Assembly (NCBI GenBank): GCA_938073925.1
Contig: CALJGH010000056.1
Coordinates: forward strand, 1-5,576
Reading direction: 5' to 3'
Length of the DNA stretch: 5,576 bases
DNA from: an uncultured Nitrospinaceae bacterium
GTDB taxonomy: Bacteria; Nitrospinota; Nitrospinia; Nitrospinales; VA-1
The notes beneath the pieces were generated by a model. The model saw only the letters and a program-made list of their open reading frames with translations, made no database searches and was not told where the DNA came from. Below are positions 1-5,576 of the stretch, piece by piece. Positions within the stretch are counted from its first letter, which is position 1; every line of letters starts with the position of its first letter. A program made the translations under genes and the position numbers.

Positions 1-2
1 CG

Positions 3-167
3 AATATAAGAAAAAGCATCCAGTTTTTCCCCGCTACTACAATGGATGATGTGATCCAGCATTCCTTCGATAAAAAGTTAAAAATGAAAAAGAAAAAACC
101 AGCTGTACGAAAAACCAAAAAATCCTCAAAAACAGCAACGAAACAACCAGCCCTTCGCCTCAACTAG
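3..167 (+). CDS. lon: C-terminal end of ATP-dependent Lon protease (partial, 5' end outside window)
   Basis: The frame is open from the left edge to a TAG at 165-167 and gives 54 residues. The first 22 or so (IRKSIQFFPATTMDDVIQHS and neighbours) align without gaps to the last conserved stretch of bacterial Lon, as I recall it from Bacillus subtilis (VREGLTFILASHLDEVLEHA): the R, F, A, D, V and H positions match and most others are conservative. Lon is a cytoplasmic AAA+ serine protease that unfolds and degrades damaged and regulatory proteins. The AAA+ module and the Ser-Lys catalytic dyad lie upstream and cannot be seen. After the Lon-like end comes a tail of about 31 residues with 12 Lys and 2 Arg and no acidic residue, longer than usual for the family. 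The identification rests on a short segment. The other two plus-strand frames have stops within this stretch. Confidence 0.7.
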   Translation, partial: NIRKSIQFFPATTMDDVIQHSFDKKLKMKKKKPAVRKTKKSSKTATKQPALRLN

Positions 168-204
168 CTCTCTGGCGAGGGTTCCAATAGGTCGATTCTT
201 TTAC

Positions 205-537
205 ATGGTATACTATAATAAAAAAGAGTTTTCCAGTGCCATTCGAAATTACCAGAAAGCCATAAAGATAGATCCTCAAAATCTGGAGGCATTAAATAAT
301 CTTGCTGTGGTTTTTAAAAAGCTGGGGCAATTGGAAAAGGCCAAAGCTATATTGAATCAGGCCTTGAAATTGGGCGCGAACCATGCGGGGACTCATTACA
401 ACATGGCGGTTTTATACGAAGAAATTGGCAACAACAAGTCAGCCATTCATTTTTATCAGGAATTTGCAAAACTTGGATCATCCAGCCACCCTTCACTGGT
501 TCAGGAAGTTAAAGAACATATAAAATCATTCAGATAG
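205..537 (+). CDS. Small tetratricopeptide-repeat (TPR) protein
   Basis: The predicted protein is 110 residues and almost entirely TPR. Residues 1-26 hold the second half of one repeat, with the expected Ala, aromatic, Ala and Pro (A12, Y16, A19, P24). Residues about 25-58 and 59-92 form two full 34-residue repeats, and a short helix ends the protein. TPR domains bind other proteins or peptides, and no catalytic role is suggested. I see no signal peptide or membrane segment, so it is probably cytoplasmic; partners are unknown. The ATG at 205 has only a weak, distant AGGT (189-192). The same frame is open upstream back to 88 with a possible CTG start at 172, which would add part of the missing helix A. 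The gene could therefore start earlier or be the remnant of a longer TPR gene. It lies 37 nt after the lon-like stop and 40 nt before the DUF502 ATG. Confidence 0.7.
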   Translation: MVYYNKKEFSSAIRNYQKAIKIDPQNLEALNNLAVVFKKLGQLEKAKAILNQALKLGANHAGTHYNMAVLYEEIGNNKSAIHFYQEFAKLGSSSHPSLVQEVKEHIKSFR

Positions 538-567
538 GCACCAGGGTTCGAACAAATTGTAACCTTG

Positions 568-573
568 GGTGAG
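568..573 (+). promoter_or_regulatory. Ribosome binding site that decides the DUF502 gene start
   Basis: GGTGAG matches the anti-Shine-Dalgarno sequence and lies 4 nt before the ATG at 578. A GTG at 569-571 is in frame but lies within this motif and has no SD of its own, so the ATG is preferred. Confidence 0.55.
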
Positions 574-577
574 AGCG

Positions 578-1216
578 ATGTTTAAAAAAGCACTAAAGAA
601 AAATTTAATTGCGGGACTTCTGGTTACTGTTCCTGCCGCCTTGACGTACATGATATTGTCCTTTGTCATTACCCGTGTTGATAAGGCGATGGAGCCTGTC
701 ATCGTGGGAATTTTGGGGCCTCAGAATCTCAGGCTGATGGATGATTGGCATATCCCGGGTATGGGGTTTTTATTTCTGGCTATTTTTATTTTTGCGGTGG
801 GGTTCGTAGGAACCAATTTTATCGGGAAAAAAGTAGTTGCTTTGGGAGAGAAGGTTCTCCATAAAATCCCAGTTGTCCGGGTTATATACACTAGCATCAA
901 AAAAGTAGTCGACACAGTTTCTTTGACAGATAAATCCACCTTCGAGAAGATGGTTCTTATTACTTATCCACGAGAACCCTTGAAAACTTTGGGAATTGTT
1001 TGTTGCGATACTCCAGGGGGAATCACTGGTGGCGAAAAAATGCTGAATGTTTTTGTGCCAACTTCGCCTAATCCGACCACAGGGTTTCTTTTCATGTTGC
1101 CAGAAAAGGAAACCCAGCCACTTACAATGTCTGTTGAAGAAGGTTTGAAAATGATTATTTCTTTTGGAATGACGCATCCAGATGCCGCGGAAGAAGCTGA
1201 TTCTATTAAAGATTAA
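578..1216 (+). CDS. DUF502 family inner-membrane protein
   Basis: The 212-residue protein has the layout of the DUF502 family (Pfam PF04367). It has a basic N-terminus (MFKKALKKN), a first membrane helix at about residues 9-31, a loop, and a second helix at about 61-85 (GMGFLFLAIFIFAVGFVGTN). A conserved soluble part follows. Its family marks are IPVVRVIYTSIKKVVDTVSL at about 105-124 and the NVFVPTSPNPTTGFLFMLPE segment at about 157-176. The length is usual for the family. The function of DUF502 proteins is not established to my knowledge; they are widespread in Gram-negative bacteria, and the role here is unknown. The start was chosen at ATG 578 because GGTGAG lies just upstream; an in-frame GTG at 569 would add three residues. 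The gene follows the TPR gene by 40 nt on the same strand and converges on the flagellar block. Confidence 0.9.
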   Translation: MFKKALKKNLIAGLLVTVPAALTYMILSFVITRVDKAMEPVIVGILGPQNLRLMDDWHIPGMGFLFLAIFIFAVGFVGTNFIGKKVVALGEKVLHKIPVVRVIYTSIKKVVDTVSLTDKSTFEKMVLITYPREPLKTLGIVCCDTPGGITGGEKMLNVFVPTSPNPTTGFLFMLPEKETQPLTMSVEEGLKMIISFGMTHPDAAEEADSIKD

Positions 1217-1228
1217 TTCTGCCTCACT

Positions 1229-1879
1229 TTATTTTTTATCTTCGTTTTTCATCATTTTGTTGTCTTCCATTTTATTGCTTTTCAATTTTTTTCCCGCAAG
1301 AGTTTCACTAATTCGTTTGGCGACTTTTACATCTAGTTTGCTGAGCACCTTGCCTGCGATCTTGCTTTTCATTCCTGCTACGATTCGGAGGGCTAGATCA
1401 TCATCAATTGCTTCAATAAGGTTGGCGGCCTCTTCAGGTTTCATACTGGAGTAAACTTTGACCAAGGCTTCCACATTTTCCTTTGTTTTCTCATCCTGAA
1501 TTCCAAGTTGCTGTTTTGACTCTGAAATACCCTTTTCAATTTTTTCGAGATCTTTGCTAACCTTGGTCTCAATGGCTTTTATCCTGAGTTCCTTTATGCG
1601 CAATTCTTCTTCTCGACGTTTCAGTTCGCGATTTTTCTTTTCAATAGTTTCAAACATTCGAAATGTTTCAGGGTTTACAGTGGGCATCTTGGTAGGAAGT
1701 TCAACCTTTTTTTCTTCTTCTAATATTGGTTCATCTGTAGTGTTTCGTTTGTCTTCTGTTTTTCCGTCAAGCATTTCGACCTGAGCGTAAGCTATATCGG
1801 ACGGCTGAAGATCGAAGGCTTTCCCAACAAGAAAAACAATGGCTGTTGCTATAAAAATGAAAAAGATTTTGTTTTTCAT
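1229..1879 (-). CDS. motE: MotE-like protein with MgtE-N-type domain, last gene of the flagellar block
   Basis: The 216-residue protein starts with a hydrophobic segment (residues about 5-18) and an AYA|Q site at 30-33. It is either exported with a signal peptide or anchored in the inner membrane with the rest in the periplasm. A low-complexity linker (about 35-70) leads to a highly charged coiled coil (about 74-132) and then to a domain at about 135-195 resembling the MgtE N-terminal helical superhelix (LVKVYSSMKPEEAANLIEAI). A Lys/Asn/Met-rich tail ends the protein. Signal, coiled coil and MgtE-N next to fliJ is the arrangement called MotE, which in Helicobacter pylori is a periplasmic chaperone for the stator protein MotC. 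The role here is inferred from architecture and position. The ATG at 1877-1879 overlaps the fliJ TGA as ATGA, which favours this start; an in-frame ATG at 1903 would add eight residues but also lacks a good SD. Confidence 0.75.
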   Translation of the reverse strand: MKNKIFFIFIATAIVFLVGKAFDLQPSDIAYAQVEMLDGKTEDKRNTTDEPILEEEKKVELPTKMPTVNPETFRMFETIEKKNRELKRREEELRIKELRIKAIETKVSKDLEKIEKGISESKQQLGIQDEKTKENVEALVKVYSSMKPEEAANLIEAIDDDLALRIVAGMKSKIAGKVLSKLDVKVAKRISETLAGKKLKSNKMEDNKMMKNEDKK

Positions 1880-2319
1880 ATTGAATTCATTTTTCTTCCC
1901 CATAAATTTGAGGCATTTTCATCTTGAATAGCAATGTCCTTTTTTTCTCTGAGTTTTTTTTCATTCAAAATATTGCGTTCCTTCAATACTTCTAGAGTTT
2001 TCCTTTTGCGCATTGATTCGACCACTTCTTTGCGTTTCGATTCAAGCTTGAGGGTGATTTCCGAAATGATTGTATCCTGTCTGGTTTTATGGGCTTGAGT
2101 TCCATGAAAAAAGTTATCATAAAGAATCATTGTGTTGACATCAAGGTCTTGTCGTTTTTTCTGGTTTAACTCATCCTTTTTATTATTGGTAAGTTCACGC
2201 ATAAAGTGTTGACTGTCCTTCTGCTTTTGGATCATGGCATTGATCAGACCCATATCTCTTTGCAGTAGATCTTCTTTGTTTTTGTTAAGTCTGAGAATAG
2301 TTTCAAATCGAAAACTCAA
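1876..2319 (-). CDS. fliJ: Flagellar export stalk/chaperone protein FliJ
   Basis: The 147-residue protein is basic and helical almost throughout, the size and character of FliJ. It opens with the family-type SFRFETILRL and has heptad-like charged helices to the end. The C-terminal half has the typical RKRKTLEVLKERN, then EKKLREKKDIAIQDENAS. FliJ forms an antiparallel coiled coil like the gamma subunit of F1-ATPase. It sits in the pore of the FliI hexamer, links it to the FlhA export gate and helps recycle export chaperones. Sequence conservation in this family is low, so the call leans on position between fliI and motE as well as on the N- and C-terminal patterns. The start is TTG, supported by a perfect GGAGG 7 nt upstream. 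The gene begins 2 nt after the fliI stop, and its TGA overlaps the next ATG. Confidence 0.88.
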   Translation of the reverse strand: MSFRFETILRLNKNKEDLLQRDMGLINAMIQKQKDSQHFMRELTNNKKDELNQKKRQDLDVNTMILYDNFFHGTQAHKTRQDTIISEITLKLESKRKEVVESMRKRKTLEVLKERNILNEKKLREKKDIAIQDENASNLWGRKMNSI

Positions 2320-2321
2320 TT

Positions 2322-3641
2322 TTAGGCCTCCATAATTCTTTTTAACTCATCCAGGCTCGCCCGCCAATCATAATTCTCAAACATCCCTTGCCTAAGATAA
2401 GGAATCATTTGATCATATTTTTGGATAGCCATGTCTATTTTAGGATTACTGCCTTTAGTGTATGCGCCAATATTGATTAGGTCTTCTGCCGATTTATAGG
2501 TAGCTAGAAAGTCCTTAAATTTCATGGAAAATTCTTGATGCTCTTTTGTCACCACATCAATCATTAAACGACTTACACTATTGAGTATGTCTATAGCGGG
2601 ATAGTGATTGTGCGCTGCTAATTCTCTAGTCAGAACAATATGCCCATCTAGTATAGCGCGAACCGCATCGGAAATTGGCTCACTCAAATCATCCCCTTCG
2701 ACTAGAACAGTATAGAGTCCGGTAATAGATCCTTCGCTTGATGAAGTTCCGGCTCGTTCCAAGAGTTTTGGTAGCATAGAAAAAACCGAAGGTGTAAAAC
2801 CGCGGGTGGTTGGCGGTTCCCCTACTGAAAGGCCAATTTCTCTTTGGGCCAGAGCGAAGCGAGTAACAGAATCCATCATCAACATTACATCCTGGCCTTG
2901 ATCCCTGAAATATTCTGCAATGGTAGTTGCAATGAATGCTCCGCGCAACCTTACTAGTGGTGGCTGGTCCGAAGCTGCAGCAATTATAATGGAACGTTCC
3001 AGTCCTTTTTCGCCAAGGTTCTCATCAATGAACTCCTTTACTTCTCTTCCTCTTTCTCCGATCAATGCGATTACATTTATGTCAGCACTAGTATTTCGAG
3101 CGATCATTCCCATTAAAACAGATTTTCCTACGCCAGTTCCTGCTAGAATTCCTACTCTCTGGCCTTTGGCAAAAGAAAGTAGACCGTTTATAGATTTTAT
3201 TCCTACATCCAGAGGCTCCTTCAGTCTTTTTCTTTCCAGTGGATTGATCGGCGAACCCATCAAGGGGTATTCTGTGGTGGCAGGTATTGGACCTTTGCCA
3301 TCAATAGGCAGTCCATTGCCATCAATGATTCTGCCAATAAGAGCATCACCTACTTTAAAAGTAGGGTATTCCTCTACCGCTTCGATAACGCTACCGGGTT
3401 CGATGCCAATTATATCTCCTAGTGGCATAAGTAAAGTTTTTTTATCTCGAAATCCTACAACCTGAGCCTGAATAGGCCGTCGGTTACTAGGATAAATGGT
3501 ACAGATACTTCCAACCGAAACAGCTGGGCCGTCTCCTTCGAGAACTAGACCAATAATGCAATTGACTCGCCCGGTTTTTTTAACGAAATCTACTTTCTCT
3601 ATGAATGTAGTATATTTTTTTAAATCAATAGTTGATTTCAT
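2322..3641 (-). CDS. fliI: Flagellum-specific type III export ATPase FliI
   Basis: The 439-residue protein has the full F1-like ATPase architecture of FliI, at the usual length. An N-terminal beta-barrel-like region (about 20-95) is followed by the nucleotide-binding core. Walker A is AGTGVGKS at 167-174 (K173), the catalytic glutamate lies in GERGRE (E196), and Walker B is VMLMMDS at 252-258 (D257). The alpha/beta ATPase signature PAIDILNSVS at 348-357 is followed by R358, at the arginine-finger position. The helical C-terminal domain follows. The conserved SITGLYTVLVEGDDLSEPIS region is flagellar/type III rather than F1. FliI hydrolyses ATP at the cytoplasmic face of the export gate, held by FliH and capped by FliJ. 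The ATG at 3639-3641 lies 5 nt after the fliH stop. Only an A-rich stretch precedes it and no SD is visible, so initiation probably depends on ribosomes finishing fliH. All key residues are intact. Confidence 0.98.
   Translation of the reverse strand: MKSTIDLKKYTTFIEKVDFVKKTGRVNCIIGLVLEGDGPAVSVGSICTIYPSNRRPIQAQVVGFRDKKTLLMPLGDIIGIEPGSVIEAVEEYPTFKVGDALIGRIIDGNGLPIDGKGPIPATTEYPLMGSPINPLERKRLKEPLDVGIKSINGLLSFAKGQRVGILAGTGVGKSVLMGMIARNTSADINVIALIGERGREVKEFIDENLGEKGLERSIIIAAASDQPPLVRLRGAFIATTIAEYFRDQGQDVMLMMDSVTRFALAQREIGLSVGEPPTTRGFTPSVFSMLPKLLERAGTSSSEGSITGLYTVLVEGDDLSEPISDAVRAILDGHIVLTRELAAHNHYPAIDILNSVSRLMIDVVTKEHQEFSMKFKDFLATYKSAEDLINIGAYTKGSNPKIDMAIQKYDQMIPYLRQGMFENYDWRASLDELKRIMEA
2327..2331 (-). 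promoter_or_regulatory. Strong ribosome binding site for fliJ inside the end of fliI
   Basis: On the minus strand the last fliI codons read ATG GAG GCC TAA, followed by AA and TTG. The GGAGG within them is 7 nt before the TTG at 2317-2319. It identifies the TTG as the fliJ start and suggests that fliJ translation is coupled to completion of fliI. Confidence 0.75.
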
Positions 3642-3646
3642 TTTTT

Positions 3647-4552
3647 TTAAATCTGGCTATCTTTAGAGTCTGTGTCGTTGCTATCTGATTTATCTTCCGG
3701 TGATTGCTGAACATCCTGGATCTGCGTTTCTTCAAGTGTAGGTTCTTCAATAACCGAAGCCTCGGAGGCTGAAACCAAATTTTCCGGTTGGGCCGGGGCA
3801 AGGTTAAGAATCTGATCAATCTGCTCTTCCAGTTTTTCTATTCGCGCATCTATCACACCAAAATTAGTTTCGACAATACAACCGCCACGTGCGATTCTCG
3901 AATGTTCGACAAAGGTGATATTTTTTATTTCACTGAACATATCGTGTAATTCAGGTCGAAAGTTTTCAGCATATTCCTTGTCGGTGGGATGAATTTTTAT
4001 AACCATGGACTCACGATCTAAAACAGACTGAACCGCCAGCCGAATCATACCCTGAACGGCATCCTCGCGTATAGAAAATTCAAAGTGAATGACTTTCTTG
4101 GTAAGGTTGATGACCATTTCAATCATTTCCCTTTCAACCTTGTCATACATTTCCTTTCGAAATATTGATAATTCTTGAACCAATTGCTGGGTGGTTTCTA
4201 AAACAGGGCTGAATTCTTCTTTGGCGTCTTCTTTTCCTTTGTTAAAGCCTAGTTCGTATCCTGTATCGTATCCCTGTTTTCTTGAATTTTCTTTGAGCTC
4301 ACCGACCTGTTTTTTCGCTTTGTCCATAGCATCTTTAAGCAGTTGCGTCACACCTACTTTTGCTTTATCTACATTTCCCTGATCGAAGTTTCGAGCATTT
4401 TCGGAATCGTATGCAAAACCCCGGCGAATGGACGAGTTTTGGATCTCCAATTCATTGAATTGAAAGGAACGCTCTTTTGAAACAGCAACGGTTTTCTTTG
4501 CTTTTGTTGGCTGCAGGTCACTGGCTATAAACTGTTCGCGTAGATCAGACAA
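3647..4552 (-). CDS. fliH: Flagellar export ATPase regulator FliH
   Basis: With the start chosen here the protein has 301 residues. The N-terminal third is variable, with an aromatic FQF at 30-32; in known FliH, N-terminal aromatic residues contact FliN and FlhA. The family hallmark, a run of GxxxG repeats, is clear at G94, G98, G102 and G106, continued by A110. A long helix follows. The C-terminal domain, which binds the FliI N-terminus as a FliH dimer, ends with RGGCIVETNFGVIDARIEKL and QIDQIL. An acidic, low-complexity tail of about 50 residues (252-301) then extends past the usual end of the family. The ORF is open back to a TTG at 4594, but that has no SD. The TTG at 4550-4552 has GAGGAG 6 nt upstream and is preferred. 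It overlaps the fliG stop by 8 nt, and the stop lies 5 nt before fliI. Confidence 0.92.
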   Translation of the reverse strand: MSDLREQFIASDLQPTKAKKTVAVSKERSFQFNELEIQNSSIRRGFAYDSENARNFDQGNVDKAKVGVTQLLKDAMDKAKKQVGELKENSRKQGYDTGYELGFNKGKEDAKEEFSPVLETTQQLVQELSIFRKEMYDKVEREMIEMVINLTKKVIHFEFSIREDAVQGMIRLAVQSVLDRESMVIKIHPTDKEYAENFRPELHDMFSEIKNITFVEHSRIARGGCIVETNFGVIDARIEKLEEQIDQILNLAPAQPENLVSASEASVIEEPTLEETQIQDVQQSPEDKSDSNDTDSKDSQI

Positions 4553-5549
4553 GGGCTTCTCCTCTATCCATCGCAATAGCTCCAGAATCTTCAAGATGTT
4601 TGCAGATGGAAATAATTTTATTTTGTGCTTTTTCTACCGTACTTATTTTAGTTGGGCCAAGTAAATCCAGTTCCTCCTGCAACATACTTGCAGCACGATC
4701 AGACATATTGGTAAATATTTTTATTTTTAATTCCTCAGATGCAGTCTTAAGAGCAACTACAAGATCTTCACTGCTGACATCTTTTAAAACAAGTCGAATG
4801 CCTTCATCCTCAACTCTCCCTAGGTCCTCAAATGTAAATCTCAGCTTGCGAATTTCATTTGCCATATTGGAATCGATCTCTTCCATGGAAGAGAGGATCG
4901 TAGATTCCGTTGCTCTATCCATAGCCCCCATCAATCTGGCTGCAACTGTTTTTCCGCCCAATTTATTTCCAGAAATGTTTCCAGAATATTGAAACTCCGC
5001 TTGGAGCGCATCATCCAGTTCTTTTAGCACCTTTGGAGAGACTTTTTCCAGAGTAGCCAATCGGTGGACAATTTCCATGCGTTTATTCCCAGGTATTTTT
5101 TTTACAGCCTGGCTGGCCACGTCCGGTTCGAGATGCGCTAATATGATAGCCGCCGTTTGTGGATGCTCATTTTTAATGAAATTGCCGATAACCTCAGGTT
5201 CAAGAAGGCGAATCTTTTCCAGTCCACCACTTATTTCCTTACCCGGCAAAGTTATATTGTCTAATATTTCTGTTACCTTGTCAGGTTCCAATGCCTTATG
5301 CCAGGCAGACTTAAGGAAATCCATTCCAGAGTTTTCCAGCCCAGCTGTCCCCGATTCCAATAGGTTATAAAAATCTTTATTGACCGAGTCCATTACCTTA
5401 CGGTCAATATTGCCTAGGGATGACATGTGATTACTGATGGTTTGAATTTCCTGCTCATCCATATTTGCTAGAACCTGAGCGGCTTTTTCTTCTCCAACAT
5501 TCATCAATAGTATAGCGACTTTTTCTGCACCTAAAAAATTTCTACTCAT
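4545..5549 (-). CDS. fliG: Flagellar motor switch protein FliG
   Basis: The 334-residue protein has the normal FliG length and all three domains. The N-domain (about 1-100, with LGAEKVAILLMNVGEEKAAQ) binds the FliF MS-ring. The middle domain carries the FliM-binding EHPQ at 128-131. A Gly-Gly hinge at 198-199 leads to the C-terminal torque domain. The charged residues that interact with the MotA stator are all kept when aligned to E. coli FliG: K268, R285, E292, E293 and K301, for K264, R281, D288, D289 and R297. The MFXF hinge motif is altered to RFTF (R237-F240). FliG forms the cytoplasmic rotor ring that converts stator activity into rotation and switching. The ATG has a GGAG 4 nt upstream (5554-5557), after a stretch of about 27 nt reaching the window edge with stops in it; fliF is the likely upstream gene. 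The 3' end overlaps fliH by 8 nt. Confidence 0.98.
   Translation of the reverse strand: MSRNFLGAEKVAILLMNVGEEKAAQVLANMDEQEIQTISNHMSSLGNIDRKVMDSVNKDFYNLLESGTAGLENSGMDFLKSAWHKALEPDKVTEILDNITLPGKEISGGLEKIRLLEPEVIGNFIKNEHPQTAAIILAHLEPDVASQAVKKIPGNKRMEIVHRLATLEKVSPKVLKELDDALQAEFQYSGNISGNKLGGKTVAARLMGAMDRATESTILSSMEEIDSNMANEIRKLRFTFEDLGRVEDEGIRLVLKDVSSEDLVVALKTASEELKIKIFTNMSDRAASMLQEELDLLGPTKISTVEKAQNKIISICKHLEDSGAIAMDRGEALV
4559..4564 (-). promoter_or_regulatory. Strong ribosome binding site that decides the fliH start
   Basis: GAGGAG on the minus strand, inside the last codons of fliG, lies 6 nt before the TTG at 4550-4552. The longer reading from TTG 4594 has no comparable site. The arrangement is the same as at fliI/fliJ and suggests coupling of fliH to fliG translation. 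Confidence 0.65.
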
Positions 5550-5553
5550 AATT

Positions 5554-5557
5554 CTCC
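5554..5557 (-). promoter_or_regulatory. Ribosome binding site of fliG
   Basis: GGAG on the minus strand is 4 nt before the fliG ATG (5547-5549). A second purine-rich GAGG lies a few bases further upstream (5561-5564). No promoter is recognisable in the 27 nt between fliG and the window edge. Confidence 0.55.
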
Positions 5558-5576
5558 AATCCTCAATTGTTATTCA

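Noticed and set aside
151..204. Candidate terminator hairpin (CCCTTCGCC at 151-159 with GGCGAGGG at 174-181) after the lon-like gene
   Set aside because: The stem has a bulge and a 14-nt loop, and no T-run follows directly; the first CTTTT lies about 16 nt downstream. Too weak to call.
770..1177. 135-residue open frame on the minus strand opposite the DUF502 gene
   Set aside because: The composition is atypical (His/Trp/Asn-rich) and there is no domain, while the plus-strand DUF502 protein has clear family motifs over the same bases.
1205..1217. Small inverted repeat ATTAA-AGA-TTAAT at the DUF502 stop codon as a terminator
   Set aside because: Five A-T pairs with a 3-nt loop would not be stable, and no T-run adjoins it.
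1182..1454. 90-residue hydrophobic open frame on the plus strand that looks like a membrane protein
   Set aside because: It is the antisense of the Lys/Glu-rich motE-like coding sequence, which produces Leu/Ser/Phe-rich shadow translations. It also overlaps the end of the DUF502 gene.
2920..3465. 181-residue open frame antisense to fliI on the plus strand
   Set aside because: It lies wholly opposite the conserved ATPase core of fliI. The translation is Ser/Pro-rich with no recognisable domain, as expected for the shadow of a coding strand.
3639..3650. Programmed frameshift fusing FliH and FliI at the A-run
   Set aside because: The fliH stop codon starts before most of the run, so slippage within the A residues would still leave TAA in the fliH frame. 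Both proteins are complete on their own.

Overview
The window comes from a flagellated Gram-negative-type bacterium of fairly low GC content (estimated by eye at about 40%). The gene set is lon, a DUF502 inner-membrane protein, and a fliG-fliH-fliI-fliJ-motE flagellar run. It fits a deltaproteobacterial or Nitrospinota-like genome, but the phylum is an inference and cannot be settled from this sequence.

Plus strand, left third (1-1216): the window opens inside the last 54 codons of a gene whose end matches the C-terminus of the Lon protease and carries an unusual lysine-rich tail. It is followed by a small tetratricopeptide-repeat (TPR) protein whose first repeat is incomplete, and then by a two-helix DUF502 membrane protein. 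All three point the same way with short gaps and may be co-transcribed.

Minus strand, right two thirds (5549 down to 1229): a tightly packed flagellar block read fliG, fliH, fliI, fliJ, motE-like. FliG is the rotor switch protein that takes torque from the stator. FliH, FliI and FliJ are the regulator, ATPase and stalk of the flagellar type III export apparatus. The last gene has an N-terminal membrane/signal segment, a coiled coil and an MgtE-N-like domain, as in MotE, the periplasmic stator-associated chaperone. Neighbouring genes overlap by 8 nt (fliG/fliH) and 4 nt (fliJ/motE) or are separated by 5 nt (fliH/fliI) and 2 nt (fliI/fliJ), so this is one transcription unit. It enters from beyond the right edge, where fliF would be expected; its promoter is not in the window.

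Two genes, fliH and fliJ, appear to start at TTG, each with a strong Shine-Dalgarno (SD) sequence inside the end of the gene before it. The two gene groups converge with only 12 nt between the DUF502 and motE-like stop codons, and no clear intrinsic terminator is visible. I see no RNA genes, mobile elements, CRISPR arrays or long repeats, and no gene-free stretch over 300 bases. I do not see a previously undescribed system. The most notable points are a substituted MFXF hinge motif in FliG, extra tails on FliH and Lon, and the start-codon architecture.
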